From assembly GCF_900111815.1 (NCBI RefSeq), contig NZ_LT630004.1:1091671-1155670 (forward strand): a stretch of 64,000 bases of DNA. The letters run 5' to 3'. A model generated the notes under the pieces. That model saw nothing but the letters and a program-made list of their open reading frames with translations. It ran no database searches and was not told the origin of the DNA. Both the position numbers and the translations under genes were made by a program. Origin of the DNA: Bacillus massilinigeriensis (GTDB lineage Bacteria; Bacillota; Bacilli; Bacillales; Cytobacillaceae). Shown one piece after another: positions 49,862 through 59,775 of this stretch; the first letter of the stretch is position 1, and every line of letters begins with the position of its first letter.

Positions 49862-50416
49862 ATGGCGAAAAACAAAAGTGAATTGTGGGAATGGATAAAG
49901 GCGCTATTAATAGCAGTTGTACTTGCAGCTGTTATAAGGTATTTTCTTTTTGCGCCCATAGTAGTTGATGGCCTTTCCATGATGCCGACACTTCATGACC
50001 AAGACCGAATGATTGTCAACAAACTTAGCTATAAAATTGGTGAACCCGAAAGGTTCGATATTATCGTCTTTCATGCACCCGAAAACAAAGATTACATAAA
50101 GAGAGTGATTGGTTTGCCCGGCGATACTGTAGAGTATAAAGATGATACACTATATATTAATGGGAAAGCATACGAAGAACCTTATTTGGAAAAGTATAAG
50201 AAAGAAGCACTAGACGGTCCATTAACTGATCCATTTACATTAGAGGAGAAAATTGGCAGAAAAACGGTGCCGGAGGGACACCTTTTTGTGATGGGGGATA
50301 ATCGCCGCTTCAGTAAGGATAGCAGGCATATTGGAACAGTTCCAATGAAGAAAGTGCTTGGGAAGACGAGCATAATTTATTGGCCGATAAGTGATATTCG
50401 GTCTGTCAATCAGTGA
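49862..50416 (+). CDS. lepB: Type I signal peptidase
   Basis: Cleaves signal peptides from exported proteins at the outer face of the membrane. It has 184 residues, typical of the Bacillus SipS/SipT type. One N-terminal membrane helix (about 13-31) is followed by catalytic S39 in GLSMMPTL and K80 in KDYIKRVIGLPGD. MGDNRRFSKDSRHIGTV is the last conserved box. GGGGAG is the ribosome site. Bacillus genomes usually carry several such enzymes, so the sip letter cannot be assigned. Confidence 0.95.
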   Translation: MAKNKSELWEWIKALLIAVVLAAVIRYFLFAPIVVDGLSMMPTLHDQDRMIVNKLSYKIGEPERFDIIVFHAPENKDYIKRVIGLPGDTVEYKDDTLYINGKAYEEPYLEKYKKEALDGPLTDPFTLEEKIGRKTVPEGHLFVMGDNRRFSKDSRHIGTVPMKKVLGKTSIIYWPISDIRSVNQ

Positions 50417-50488
50417 TGGCGCTTAGCTGACTCCTATTTTCATAAGGGGAAAGCAGGCGCTTGATATTTTTTAGGACGGTGAGTATAC

Positions 50489-51352
50489 ATGACAATACAA
50501 TGGTTTCCTGGACATATGGCAAAAGCAAGAAGGGAAGTAACAGAGAAGCTTAAGCTTGTTGATATTATTTTTGAATTGGTAGATGCAAGAATTCCTCAAT
50601 CTTCCAGGAATCCGATGATTGATGAAATCATCCAGCATAAACCGAGGATCGTACTGCTTAATAAAGCTGACATGGCTGATAGGGATGTAACAGCCCAATG
50701 GATCAAGTATTTTAATGATCAAGGCATTACCGCCTTAGCAATCAATTCTCAGGCTGGGACAGGCTTAAAACAAATTGTGACGGAAGCAAAAAAGCTTTTG
50801 GCTGAAAAATTTGACCGGCTCAGGTCAAAAGGTGTCAAGGCGAGGGCTATTAGAGCAATGATCGTTGGTATTCCAAATGCCGGGAAGTCTACGCTGATTA
50901 ATCGGCTAGCTGGAAAGAATTTGGCTAAGACAGGGAATATGCCTGGTGTTACGAAGGCACAACAGTGGATAAAAGTGGGCAAAGAACTCGAGTTATTAGA
51001 TACGCCGGGTATTCTTTGGCCGAAATTTGAAGACCAAGAGGTTGGTTTAAAGCTTGCTGTCACTGGTGCCATCAAGGACGCAATCCTTAATTTGCAGGAT
51101 GTAGCAGTGTATGCGATAAGATTCCTAGATGAACACTATCCTGGCCGTCTTGAAGACCGCTATGAAGTTGATCTCATATCGGAAGAAATTGCTGAAGTTT
51201 TTGATGCTATTGGCGGGTCCAGAGGCGCGAAGATGTCAGGTGGAGAGACAGATTATGATAAAGTGGCTGAACTTGTAATTAGAGATTTAAGAGGCGAAAA
51301 GCTAGGTGCTGTTTCCTTTGAGAGACCACTTAATAAGAACAGTGCAGAATAA
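50489..51352 (+). CDS. rbgA: Ribosome biogenesis GTPase RbgA (YlqF)
   Basis: GTPase required for late assembly of the 50S subunit, helping L16 and nearby proteins to join. It has 287 residues with circular permutation: G4 NKAD near residue 57, then G1 GIPNAGKST (127-135) and DTPGI. A C-terminal RNA-binding helical domain follows. The N-terminal [11 protein letters not shown] is diagnostic. GGACGG is a weak ribosome site. Located as in B. subtilis, between the signal peptidase and rnhB. Confidence 0.96.
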   Translation: MTIQWFPGHMAKARREVTEKLKLVDIIFELVDARIPQSSRNPMIDEIIQHKPRIVLLNKADMADRDVTAQWIKYFNDQGITALAINSQAGTGLKQIVTEAKKLLAEKFDRLRSKGVKARAIRAMIVGIPNAGKSTLINRLAGKNLAKTGNMPGVTKAQQWIKVGKELELLDTPGILWPKFEDQEVGLKLAVTGAIKDAILNLQDVAVYAIRFLDEHYPGRLEDRYEVDLISEEIAEVFDAIGGSRGAKMSGGETDYDKVAELVIRDLRGEKLGAVSFERPLNKNSAE

Positions 51353-51358
51353 TTCTTT

Positions 51359-51380
51359 GGGCCCGTATAACGGGCCTTTA
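51359..51380 (+). terminator. Terminator after rbgA
   Basis: GGCCCGT (51360-51366) pairs with ACGGGCC (51370-51376) and is followed by TTTATT. Short but GC-rich. Confidence 0.7.
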
Positions 51381-51442
51381 TTATGATGATAAAACTGCCG
51401 ATACATATAAAAAGCGATGTGTATGGAGAGGAATAAGGCAAA

Positions 51443-52213
51443 ATGAAATTGACGATCGAAGAGATTGGAAAGCGTCTTGCGGGGAATTCAGACCCTGACT
51501 CGGAATTTATCAGGGAAATTAGCCAAGATGAACGGGCAGGTGTCCAACGTGTGCTGAAAAAATGGATGAAGCTCCGGGAGCTTGAAAAACATCAAAATGA
51601 AAAGTTTCTCGAAATGTCTCAATTCGAATTAGATTTAAGGAATAAAGGTTATAGGAACATTGCGGGAATCGATGAAGCTGGTAGAGGTCCTCTAGCAGGT
51701 CCTGTTGTGGCTGCAGCCGTAATCTTACCGGAACAGTTCTTTCTGCCAGGCATTGATGATTCGAAGAAATTGACCAAGGTAAAGCGGGAATCATTTTGTA
51801 AGATAATCAAGGAGAAAGCTGTAGCGTGGGGAGTCGGAATTGTGAGCCCTGCAGAAATAGACTGCATCAACATTTTGAATGCGGCTAAGAAAGCTATGGT
51901 CCAAGCTGTAGGTAATCTTGAAGTTGTTCCAGACTTTCTGTTAATCGATGCGGTGCAGATTGCTACACCATACCCTTATGAAGCATTGATCAAAGGGGAT
52001 GCAAGAAGTGTTTCCATTGCTGCTGCATCTATTATCGCAAAGGTAACACGGGACAATCTGATGGAGGAGCTTGATGCTCTGCATCCAAAGTATGGTTTTG
52101 CTAAAAATCAAGGCTATGGAACGCAAGAACATATTGATGCTATCAAAAAGTACGGGATTACATCATTTCATCGAAAAAGCTTTGAACCAGTAAAATCATT
52201 AGTGGCAGACTAA
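51443..52213 (+). CDS. rnhB: Ribonuclease HII
   Basis: Removes RNA, including single ribonucleotides, from DNA duplexes. It has 256 residues. The catalytic D77 and E78 are in GIDEAGRGPLAGPVVAAAV, and further metal ligands are in DSKKL and LIDAVQI. The N-terminal 70 residues form the extra helical region typical of Bacillus RNase HII. Ribosome site GGAGAGGA. It is followed after 17 bases by ylqG. Confidence 0.96.
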   Translation: MKLTIEEIGKRLAGNSDPDSEFIREISQDERAGVQRVLKKWMKLRELEKHQNEKFLEMSQFELDLRNKGYRNIAGIDEAGRGPLAGPVVAAAVILPEQFFLPGIDDSKKLTKVKRESFCKIIKEKAVAWGVGIVSPAEIDCINILNAAKKAMVQAVGNLEVVPDFLLIDAVQIATPYPYEALIKGDARSVSIAAASIIAKVTRDNLMEELDALHPKYGFAKNQGYGTQEHIDAIKKYGITSFHRKSFEPVKSLVAD

Positions 52214-52230
52214 TTTAGGGGGATAAAGAG

Positions 52231-53859
52231 ATGGAGATTCAGTTTGGAATAGGTTCCTTCCTTGGCAGTCAAAATCAGTGCAATAAAGCGCCTAGTCTCC
52301 ATTCAGGTCAGATGGTCTATGCAAAAATAGCAAAGCTTTTTCCCGGGCAAAAGGCTCTTGTTATGATTGGGGGCCAAACGATCATAGCGAGGGTGGAAGC
52401 GCAGCTTTCTGCAGGGCAAGATTATTGGTTTAAGGTAGACCGGAGCAATGGAGAAATTCGTTTAAGAATTGTTAGCGGCAATAATACGATTCTGAGCAGC
52501 CTGCCCTCTGAAATGCTCTCAGAGCTATCCTTGCCGGCGGGAAAAGGAAGTGAGGAACTCATTCGGTGTTTCCTTCGTAATAAACTACCAATATCAAGTG
52601 AAACTGTTATTTTTGGTAAAGAAATGGTGATAAACGGAAAATTTGGAACTACCGATGACGTTCTGAAAACGATGAAATGTCTATTGGATCGTGCGCTTCC
52701 CCTTAAGCAAGAGGTCTTTTCTGCGGTCCATCAAGCCATGAAGGGCAAAAACCTCATAGAACTGTTACAGGAACTAAGAGAGGCTGTCAGAGGATCAGCG
52801 TATGAGCCGAGGGTTGGCCAAATAAATGATAGATTGATCAACCATCCTCCATATAAAGGGGATCAGGTTTATCGGAGAAATCCAATAGGTGCTAGCTTGA
52901 TAAAGGCAATATCAGGACAAGAAGCGCCTTTATTTCCCATAGATTCAGAACGTTTTTCCTTGATGGGCAGGATACGCAGTGAACTAATGGCAGGCCGGTT
53001 AGAAGACGTGCTTCAAATTTTGCAAGAGAATCATCATAAAGGCAATAAACCAATTTACCTTGAAAAACAAGATTTGCAACTTTGGCAAACGAGGATTACT
53101 GATAGTGACTCTCTCCGTTTTAATAATATTGAAGCTAGGCATTCGTTAATAGCAGAAAACGACAATATTGCTTTAATCAATGAGGAAGCGGAGTATATAC
53201 AAGAGGCTGCGAAAGTTCCGTTGGAAAACCTCCATGCAGGGGAATTAGCATCGAAGATAAAAGGGGTCTTGGCAACTATAGGCTATTTGCACAAACATAC
53301 ATTACCTGAAATAGCCGGGGCAGAATCCAGGATGGCACAAACAAACTTGAAAACGGAACTGTTCCAACTTCTTTCAAGCAACCCTCCGCAAGGAATAAAG
53401 GAGTCAGCCGAAGCTTGTTACGAAAAGATAGTTGGTTTGCAGCTCCTAAGTGAGGATGGTCCAATCCAACAAATGTGCTTTCAGCTGCCGTTTCCTTTGC
53501 CAGGAAACCATAGTGGTGTCACGATGCAGTGGAGCGGGAAAAAAAGAGAGGATGGTTCCATTGATCCTGGCTATTGCAGTGTCTCATTTTATTTAAGGCT
53601 CGAACATTTGGGTGACACGATGATAGATATGCAGGTGCAGAACCATATAGTCGGACTGACGGTATACAACGAAAGAGACTTAGGGGATGCAGCGATCCCT
53701 TATATAAAATTATTGAAAAATGCACTATCGCAAAATCATTATAAATTATCTTCTGTAAAATTTAGAACTACGAGCAGTGATGCTGTAAACGGGGAGCGAA
53801 TGAATACCGAACATCTTATGCACAAAGAAAAGTATAGTGGGGTGGATTTGAAAATATGA
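52231..53859 (+). CDS. ylqG: YlqG-like protein with a FliK C-terminal-like region
   Basis: A 542-residue protein of unknown function, placed as ylqG is in B. subtilis. The N-terminal part (about 20-95) looks like a small beta domain (GQMVYAKIAKLFPGQKALVM). The middle is poorly conserved and helical. The C-terminal 90 residues (VSFYLRLEHLGDTMIDMQVQ and on to LSSVKFRT) resemble the hook-length control domain of FliK in their pattern of LxLEHLG, beta strands and a final helix. There is no signal peptide or membrane helix. It overlaps ylqH by 4 bases. The FliK link is my inference from pattern. Confidence 0.8.
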   Translation: MEIQFGIGSFLGSQNQCNKAPSLHSGQMVYAKIAKLFPGQKALVMIGGQTIIARVEAQLSAGQDYWFKVDRSNGEIRLRIVSGNNTILSSLPSEMLSELSLPAGKGSEELIRCFLRNKLPISSETVIFGKEMVINGKFGTTDDVLKTMKCLLDRALPLKQEVFSAVHQAMKGKNLIELLQELREAVRGSAYEPRVGQINDRLINHPPYKGDQVYRRNPIGASLIKAISGQEAPLFPIDSERFSLMGRIRSELMAGRLEDVLQILQENHHKGNKPIYLEKQDLQLWQTRITDSDSLRFNNIEARHSLIAENDNIALINEEAEYIQEAAKVPLENLHAGELASKIKGVLATIGYLHKHTLPEIAGAESRMAQTNLKTELFQLLSSNPPQGIKESAEACYEKIVGLQLLSEDGPIQQMCFQLPFPLPGNHSGVTMQWSGKKREDGSIDPGYCSVSFYLRLEHLGDTMIDMQVQNHIVGLTVYNERDLGDAAIPYIKLLKNALSQNHYKLSSVKFRTTSSDAVNGERMNTEHLMHKEKYSGVDLKI

Positions 53860-54188
53860 AGGAAAAAGGGTGCAAAGAGGACATAATGGCCGCTGTGGCT
53901 CTAGGTTATACGCCTGGAACTGAGGATGCTCCAAAAATCTTGGCATCCGGAAAGGCGCTTGTAGCTGATAATATCATTGAGACAGCCAAAAAAAACCATA
54001 TTCCTATTAAAAAAGATAGCAGTCTAGTAGAGCTTTTGAGCCAACTCAATATCAATGAAAATATACCGGAAGAACTTTATGAGGCTGTTGCAGAGGTATT
54101 CGCCTTTATATATAGGTTGGATAGAAGGGCTGGCAATGAGAAAACGGTATATCAGAATAACGGAAATCCTCCGTTTCATCATACTTGA
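53856..54188 (+). CDS. ylqH: FlhB C-terminal-like protein YlqH
   Basis: A 110-residue stand-alone homologue of the cytoplasmic domain of FlhB/EscU/YscU export switch proteins. VALGYTPGTEDAPKILASGK, HIPIKKD and IPEELYEAVAEVFAFIYRLD match that domain in order. It lacks the membrane domain, and the autocleavage motif NPTH is replaced by DIMAA. It is translationally coupled to ylqG. In flagella the FlhB cytoplasmic domain and FliK are partners, so the pair may keep that interaction in another setting; function unknown. Confidence 0.85.
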   Translation: MKEKGCKEDIMAAVALGYTPGTEDAPKILASGKALVADNIIETAKKNHIPIKKDSSLVELLSQLNINENIPEELYEAVAEVFAFIYRLDRRAGNEKTVYQNNGNPPFHHT

Positions 54189-54219
54189 ATATTGAAAAAG
54201 CCTCAACAATTAAATCTTA

Positions 54220-54248
54220 TTGGTAGACAATGATTATATCATTATATA
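54220..54248 (+). promoter_or_regulatory. Likely promoter of sucCD
   Basis: TTGGTA (54220-54225), a 17-base spacer and TATATA (54243-54248) lie in the 175-base gap before sucC. The match is moderate; a leader of about 108 bases would result. Confidence 0.55.
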
Positions 54249-54250
54249 CA

Positions 54251-54265
54251 ATGAAAGCGCAGTCT
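54251..54265 (+). promoter_or_regulatory. Candidate CcpA binding site (cre) at the sucCD promoter
   Basis: ATGAAAGCGCAGTCT fits every position of the degenerate cre consensus WTGNAANCGNWNNCW. It covers the expected transcription start, three bases after the -10 box. CcpA bound here would repress sucCD when sugars are plentiful. The match is by eye, and the consensus is loose. Confidence 0.5.
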
Positions 54266-54363
54266 ATTTTAAATATTGAATCGAGAGAGCTGTCGGTTGC
54301 AAAATAGCGAAAGCATTTCAAGCTTTTAAGCAGCGGCGCTTTTCTATGACAGGAGGATGGGAC

Positions 54364-55524
54364 ATGAATATCCATGAGTATCAGGGAAAAGAGATCCTCA
54401 GAAGATATGGGGTAACTGTACCAAATGGAAAAGTCGCTTTTTCCGTGGAAGAAGCGGTAGAAGCAGCAAAAGAACTTGGCACCCAAGTGTGTGTCGTCAA
54501 AGCACAAATCCATGCTGGGGGTAGGGGAAAAGCAGGCGGTGTTAAAGTCGCCAAGAATCTTGAAGAAGTACGTACATATGCAAGTGAAATCCTTGGCAAA
54601 ACGCTTGTCACTCATCAGACAGGACCTGACGGCCAGGAGGTCAAACGCCTGCTGATAGAAGAAGGCTGTGACATCAAGAAAGAATACTACGTAGGATTAG
54701 TCCTCGATCGCGCAACTTCAAGGGTCGTCCTGATGGCTTCTGAAGAAGGCGGTACGGAAATTGAAGAAGTGGCAGAAAAAACACCGGAGAAAATCTTTAA
54801 AGAAGAAATCGATCCGGTTATCGGCCTTTCTCCATTCCAGGCTCGCAGAATCGCTTTTAATATCAATATTCCAAAAGAACTGGTAAATCAGGCTGTTAAA
54901 TTTATGATGGGCCTATACCGTGCATATATGGAAAAAGACTGTTCAATCGCGGAAATCAACCCGCTTGTTGTTACTGGAGACGGCAAGGTGATGGCACTTG
55001 ATGCGAAATTGAACTTTGATGATAATGCGCTATTCCGTCAGAAAGATATCCTAGAATACAGGGATCTGGAGGAAGAGGATCCAAAAGAAGTGGAAGCATC
55101 TAAATACGATTTAAGCTATATCTCCCTTGATGGAAATATCGGTTGCATGGTGAACGGTGCCGGTCTTGCGATGGCGACGATGGATATCGTTAAGCATTAT
55201 GGCGGAGATCCTGCAAACTTCCTTGATGTTGGGGGCGGTGCTACTGCAGAAAAAGTAACCGAAGCTTTCAAAATTATTTTATCCGATTCGAACGTGAAAG
55301 GAATCTTTGTCAATATCTTTGGCGGAATCATGAAATGCGATGTTATCGCGACAGGTGTCGTCGAAGCTGCCAAGCAAATTGGCCTAGAAGTTCCGCTCGT
55401 AGTACGACTTGAAGGTACAAATGTCGAAATCGGCAAGAAAATTTTGAACGAATCCGGCCTTAATATCATTGCAGCCGAATCCATGGCGGACGGCGCCCAA
55501 AAAATCGTCTCGCTGGTAAAATAA
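54364..55524 (+). CDS. sucC: Succinyl-CoA synthetase (ADP-forming), beta subunit
   Basis: With SucD converts succinyl-CoA to succinate, making ATP in the citric acid cycle. It has 386 residues. The N-terminal ATP-grasp domain has [17 protein letters not shown] and [14 protein letters not shown], and the C-terminal CoA-ligase domain has [16 protein letters not shown] 54364 follows AGGAGG at 54352-54357; the in-frame ATG at 54346 overlaps that site. It is followed after 56 bases by sucD. Confidence 0.97.
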   Translation: MNIHEYQGKEILRRYGVTVPNGKVAFSVEEAVEAAKELGTQVCVVKAQIHAGGRGKAGGVKVAKNLEEVRTYASEILGKTLVTHQTGPDGQEVKRLLIEEGCDIKKEYYVGLVLDRATSRVVLMASEEGGTEIEEVAEKTPEKIFKEEIDPVIGLSPFQARRIAFNINIPKELVNQAVKFMMGLYRAYMEKDCSIAEINPLVVTGDGKVMALDAKLNFDDNALFRQKDILEYRDLEEEDPKEVEASKYDLSYISLDGNIGCMVNGAGLAMATMDIVKHYGGDPANFLDVGGGATAEKVTEAFKIILSDSNVKGIFVNIFGGIMKCDVIATGVVEAAKQIGLEVPLVVRLEGTNVEIGKKILNESGLNIIAAESMADGAQKIVSLVK

Positions 55525-55580
55525 GTAATAAAATGCAGGCATATATAGTCCTGCGCCCAGCCAAGGAAGGAGAATAGAAC

Positions 55581-56483
55581 GTGAGCGTATTTATCAATAA
55601 GGATACAAAAGTTATTGTCCAGGGTATTACTGGATCTACAGCCCTGTTCCATACAAAACAAATGCTTGAATACGGTACGAAGATAGTTGCAGGTACAACC
55701 CCTGGAAAAGGCGGGCAGGAAGTGGAAGGCGTTCCTGTTTTCAATACCGTCAAAGAAGCAGTAGAAGCAACTGGTGCCACTGCATCGGTCATTTATGTTC
55801 CTGCGCCGTTTGCAGCAGATGCAATCATTGAGGCCGTCGATGCGGAGCTTGACCTCGCCATCTGTATCACAGAGCACATTCCGGTCCTTGACATGGTGAA
55901 AGTGAAACGGTACATGGAAGGCAAGAAGACACGCCTTGTAGGTCCTAACTGCCCAGGCGTTATCACTCCAGAAGAGTGCAAAATTGGTATCATGCCTGGC
56001 TACATCCATACAAAAGGGCATGTTGGTGTAGTTTCCCGTTCTGGAACTTTGACTTACGAAGCGGTACATCAATTAACCCAAGCTGGAATCGGACAGACAA
56101 CCGCAGTAGGAATCGGCGGAGACCCTGTTAACGGTACAAACTTCATCGACGTTCTCAAAGCTTTTAACGAAGACCCTGAAACTTATGCTGTCATCATGAT
56201 CGGCGAAATCGGCGGAACAGCAGAAGAAGAAGCTGCAGAATGGGTTAAAGCAAATATGACAAAACCTGTTGTAGGCTTTATCGGCGGACGCACTGCACCT
56301 CCAGGAAAGCGTATGGGCCATGCTGGTGCCATCATTTCAGGAGGTAAAGGAACAGCAGACGAAAAAATCCGTGTCATGAATGAATGTGGAATCAAAGTTG
56401 CTGACACTCCATCCGTAATGGGTGAAACTCTGATTGAAGTATTAAAAGAAAAAGGGCTTTACGACAAGTGTAAAACCCACTAA
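55581..56483 (+). CDS. sucD: Succinyl-CoA synthetase, alpha subunit
   Basis: Binds CoA and carries the phosphohistidine intermediate. It has 300 residues. The CoA-binding Rossmann domain begins [20 protein letters not shown]. The catalytic H247 is in [22 protein letters not shown] is another family signature. The GTG start at 55581 lies behind AAGGAAGGAG and matches the start of B. subtilis SucD. It ends at a terminator, so sucCD is a two-gene operon. Confidence 0.97.
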   Translation: MSVFINKDTKVIVQGITGSTALFHTKQMLEYGTKIVAGTTPGKGGQEVEGVPVFNTVKEAVEATGATASVIYVPAPFAADAIIEAVDAELDLAICITEHIPVLDMVKVKRYMEGKKTRLVGPNCPGVITPEECKIGIMPGYIHTKGHVGVVSRSGTLTYEAVHQLTQAGIGQTTAVGIGGDPVNGTNFIDVLKAFNEDPETYAVIMIGEIGGTAEEEAAEWVKANMTKPVVGFIGGRTAPPGKRMGHAGAIISGGKGTADEKIRVMNECGIKVADTPSVMGETLIEVLKEKGLYDKCKTH

Positions 56484-56496
56484 TTTCTTATTTGGA

Positions 56497-56523
56497 ACAG
56501 TCCCTCTTTTGAGGGACTGTTTG
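56497..56523 (+). terminator. Terminator after sucD
   Basis: AACAGTCCCTC pairs perfectly with GAGGGACTGTT over a TTTT loop. Strong stem, short T-rich tail. Confidence 0.8.
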
Positions 56524-56562
56524 GCTTGGTTTTATCTATATTGATAATAAGGAGGCCGTCTA

Positions 56563-57375
56563 GTGCACGATTGGAATAGAAAACTAATTTTGCTGGCACA
56601 TATAAAAGGAGTAAGCTGGAAAGCAATTTGGCGCACAATGAAGGAAGAAAGTGAATTTCGGCATATAGAAACATTTTCCCCCAATGCTGTCCCCCTAAGC
56701 GAAATCCTCGCCAACTATGAAGAAAACCACATCGAAGTAATCACCATCTTTGATAAAAAGTATCCAAAGCAACTGAAAACGATTTATCAACCACCATGGG
56801 TGCTCTTCGCAAAAGGCAATCTATCCATGCTTGAAGATACCTTTCTTTTAGGGGTGGTAGGCAGCAGAAATGCAAGCTGCTATGCTAACAAAGCGTTAGC
56901 GCGAGTCCTCCCGGGTATTATAGAAGCCAAAGGAAGCATTGTCAGCGGCCTTGCCAGAGGTGTAGATACAATTGCCCATAAAGAGACAATAAGACTGGGT
57001 GGAAAGACTATTGCAGTGATCGCAGGCGGTTTTCAGCACATTTATCCTAAGGAAAACAAGGGGTTGGCTGAGTATATGATGCAAAAGCATTTGCTGTTGT
57101 CTGAGTATCCTCCAGATACAAGGCCGGAAAAGTGGCATTTTCCGCAGCGAAACAGAATTATCAGCGGCCTCTCAAGAGGAGTATTGGTAGTCGAAGCCGG
57201 AAGGAGAAGTGGCTCCCTTATTACCGCCGATTTTGCACTCTCTGAAGGAAGAGAAGTTTTTGCCATTCCGGGTACCATTGATGATGCACGCTCGCTTGGA
57301 GCAAACTGGCTTATTCAGCAAGGTGCGAAGCTTGTAGCAAGCCATGACGATATACTGGAAGAAATAAAATTATAG
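56563..57375 (+). CDS. dprA: DNA processing protein DprA (Smf)
   Basis: Loads RecA onto incoming single-stranded DNA during natural transformation. It has 270 residues. A short N-terminal helical part precedes the Rossmann-like DprA domain with GVVGSRNAS, SGLARGVDTIAHK and FPQRNRIISGLSRGVLVVEA. It is a little shorter than the B. subtilis protein (about 297). It lacks the C-terminal winged-helix extension of longer members. The GTG start lies behind AAGGAGG. Its presence says little about whether this strain is competent. Confidence 0.94.
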   Translation: MHDWNRKLILLAHIKGVSWKAIWRTMKEESEFRHIETFSPNAVPLSEILANYEENHIEVITIFDKKYPKQLKTIYQPPWVLFAKGNLSMLEDTFLLGVVGSRNASCYANKALARVLPGIIEAKGSIVSGLARGVDTIAHKETIRLGGKTIAVIAGGFQHIYPKENKGLAEYMMQKHLLLSEYPPDTRPEKWHFPQRNRIISGLSRGVLVVEAGRRSGSLITADFALSEGREVFAIPGTIDDARSLGANWLIQQGAKLVASHDDILEEIKL

Positions 57376-57607
57376 TGATACTTTTTTTCCGTAAATCCCC
57401 TAAGTTTTGAGTCGGTTTGAAAGAAATTGTTACAAAATGGTTGAAATTCTTCGGAAACTGTTATACATTTTTGCAACAGGAATAAAAATTTGGAAGTAAT
57501 CCCGTCTCCAATTACTAGACGATTAATATTAAGGTTAATAACAAGGAAATCAGGCGTAAAAAAGTGATGAGGATTAATCCCTGTAACCGCTTACTTGCAT
57601 GCCTGGA

Positions 57608-57636
57608 TTGACAACAGGGATTTCTATACTTAATAA
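57608..57636 (+). promoter_or_regulatory. Promoter of topA
   Basis: TTGACA (57608-57613), a 17-base spacer and TAATAA (57631-57636) lie 39 bases before topA. The rest of the 299-base gap between dprA and topA holds no gene. It is AT-rich and has a perfect 9-bp inverted repeat (57576-57584/57614-57622) whose right arm falls just after the -35 box. Confidence 0.7.
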
Positions 57637-57674
57637 TAGTGGTAATTTGAATCCCTCTAAGGAGGATAAACGGA

Positions 57675-59750
57675 ATGTCGGAATTTTTAGTCATCGTTGA
57701 ATCGCCTGCAAAGGCCAAGACGATTGAGCGCTATCTTGGTAAGAAATATAAAGTGAAAGCCTCTATGGGCCATGTCCGCGACTTGCCGAAAAGTCAAATG
57801 GGAGTTGATGTGGAAAATCATTTTGAACCTAAGTATATCACCATCAGAGGAAAAGGGCCTGTCTTAAAAGAACTTAAGACAGCCGCAAAAAAAGCAACAA
57901 AAGTTTTCCTCGCAGCTGACCCTGATCGTGAAGGGGAAGCAATAGCATGGCACTTGGCGCATAGCCTTGATGTCGATATTCACTCCGACTGCCGTGTCGT
58001 TTTTAACGAAATCACGAAGGATGCGATCAAAGAATCCTTCAAATATCCACGACCAATCAATACGGATTTAGTAGATGCCCAGCAAGCACGCAGGGTTCTT
58101 GACAGGCTTGTCGGCTACAATATAAGCCCGTTGCTATGGAAAAAGGTAAAGAAGGGTCTAAGTGCAGGAAGAGTGCAATCTGTTGCCTTGCGACTGATTA
58201 TTGATAGAGAAAATGAAATAAAGGCTTTTGAGCCGGAAGAGTACTGGAGCATTACCGGAGAATTTATGAAAGGGAAAGCTGTCTTCGAAGCAGGTTTCTA
58301 TGGAATGGATGGAGAAAAGGCGGAGTTAAAGTCAGAGGATGATGTGAAGAATATTCTCCAAAGACTTAATAGCAATGAATTTTTTGTTAAGTCGGTGACG
58401 AAGAAGGAACGTAAGCGAAACGCAGCACCTCCGTTCATTACCTCATCGCTGCAGCAGGAGGCTGCCAGGAAGCTGAACTATCGTGCCAAGAAGACAATGA
58501 TGCTTGCCCAGCAGCTCTATGAAGGGATAGATTTAGGAAAAGAAGGAACAGTCGGTTTAATAACCTATATGAGGACCGACTCTACAAGAATATCTGAAAC
58601 CGCCCAGACTGAAGCCGAGGGGTATATTGAAAAAGTATACGGTAAAGAATACTTGCCGACAGAAGCAAGGAAGGAAAAGAAAAAGGGAAACTCCCAAGAT
58701 GCACACGAAGCGATTAGACCGACAGGTATTTTAAGGGAGCCAAACAGTTTAAAGGAGTTTCTTAGCAAAGATCAATTCAGGCTCTATAAGCTTATATGGG
58801 AACGTTTCATTGCAAGTCAAATGGCACCAGCGGTTATGGATACAATGAGTGTTGATTTAGAGAACACTGGAGTTATATTCAGGGCAACAGGATCGAAAGT
58901 GAAATTTCCCGGCTTTATGAAGGTTTATGTGGAGAGCAGTGATGACCAAGTTGAAGAAAAAGACAGGATGCTGCCAGACCTTCGAGAAGGGGATAAGGTT
59001 ATTAAGAAAGATTTCAATCCTAAACAGCATTTTACCCAACCGCCTCCGCGTTATACGGAAGCAAGGCTGGTCAGGACCCTGGAAGAACTGGGAATTGGGA
59101 GGCCTTCCACTTATGCACCTACCCTTGATACGATCCAGAAGAGAGGTTACGTTGCCCTCGATAATAAGCGGTTTGTCCCGACAGAACTGGGAGAGATTGT
59201 CCATATTCTAATGCTAGAATTCTTTCCGGATATCCTCAATGTCGACTTTACCGTGAAAATGGAACAGGACCTTGATGATATTGAAGATGGAAAAGTAGCG
59301 TGGGTAAATGTTATCAAAGATTTTTACAAAGATTTTGAGAAGCACTTGGATAAAGCAGAACAGGAAATGGAGCATGTGGAGATTAAGGATGAACCTGCTG
59401 GGGAAGACTGTGATCAATGTGGGAACCCAATGGTTTATAAAATGGGCAGGTACGGCAAGTTCATGGCTTGCAGTAATTTCCCTGACTGCCGAAACACAAA
59501 GGCAATTGTGAAAGAAATTGGCGTGAAGTGTCCAAAGTGTAAGGAAGGCAACATTATTGAACGAAAGAGCAAAAAACGCCGTATTTTTTACGGCTGTGAT
59601 ACTTATCCTTCATGCGACTTTCTCTCATGGGATAAGCCGATTGCAAGACCATGTCCGAAATGCGAATCGCTTCTTGTGGAGAAAAAGCTTAAAAAAGGGG
59701 TGCAAGTCAGCTGTACAGAATGTGATTACAAAGAAGCCCCTCAGTCTTAG
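57675..59750 (+). CDS. topA: DNA topoisomerase I
   Basis: Relaxes negative supercoils by breaking and rejoining one strand. It has 691 residues. The N-terminal Toprim domain has [17 protein letters not shown] and [12 protein letters not shown]. The catalytic tyrosine Y298 is in [11 protein letters not shown]. Three C-terminal four-cysteine zinc ribbons follow from about 575: [41 protein letters not shown] and CPKCESLL are their cores, each read from a separate repeat. GGAGG is the ribosome site. It has its own promoter and terminator. Confidence 0.97.
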   Translation: MSEFLVIVESPAKAKTIERYLGKKYKVKASMGHVRDLPKSQMGVDVENHFEPKYITIRGKGPVLKELKTAAKKATKVFLAADPDREGEAIAWHLAHSLDVDIHSDCRVVFNEITKDAIKESFKYPRPINTDLVDAQQARRVLDRLVGYNISPLLWKKVKKGLSAGRVQSVALRLIIDRENEIKAFEPEEYWSITGEFMKGKAVFEAGFYGMDGEKAELKSEDDVKNILQRLNSNEFFVKSVTKKERKRNAAPPFITSSLQQEAARKLNYRAKKTMMLAQQLYEGIDLGKEGTVGLITYMRTDSTRISETAQTEAEGYIEKVYGKEYLPTEARKEKKKGNSQDAHEAIRPTGILREPNSLKEFLSKDQFRLYKLIWERFIASQMAPAVMDTMSVDLENTGVIFRATGSKVKFPGFMKVYVESSDDQVEEKDRMLPDLREGDKVIKKDFNPKQHFTQPPPRYTEARLVRTLEELGIGRPSTYAPTLDTIQKRGYVALDNKRFVPTELGEIVHILMLEFFPDILNVDFTVKMEQDLDDIEDGKVAWVNVIKDFYKDFEKHLDKAEQEMEHVEIKDEPAGEDCDQCGNPMVYKMGRYGKFMACSNFPDCRNTKAIVKEIGVKCPKCKEGNIIERKSKKRRIFYGCDTYPSCDFLSWDKPIARPCPKCESLLVEKKLKKGVQVSCTECDYKEAPQS

Positions 59751-59775
59751 AGTGAGCAATTAGCTCACTCTTTTG
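59749..59775 (+). terminator. Terminator after topA
   Basis: GAGTGAGC (59750-59757) pairs perfectly with GCTCACTC (59763-59770) and is followed by TTTTGC. Confidence 0.78.

Noticed and set aside
55197-56072. A 291-codon open frame on the - strand across sucC and sucD
   Set aside because: It is antisense to two intact, recognised genes and its translation is rich in cysteine, histidine and phenylalanine without any known motif.
57441-57467. A second topA promoter (TTGAAA and TATACA)
   Set aside because: The spacer is 15 bases, which is too short, and the TTGACA promoter nearer the gene is better.
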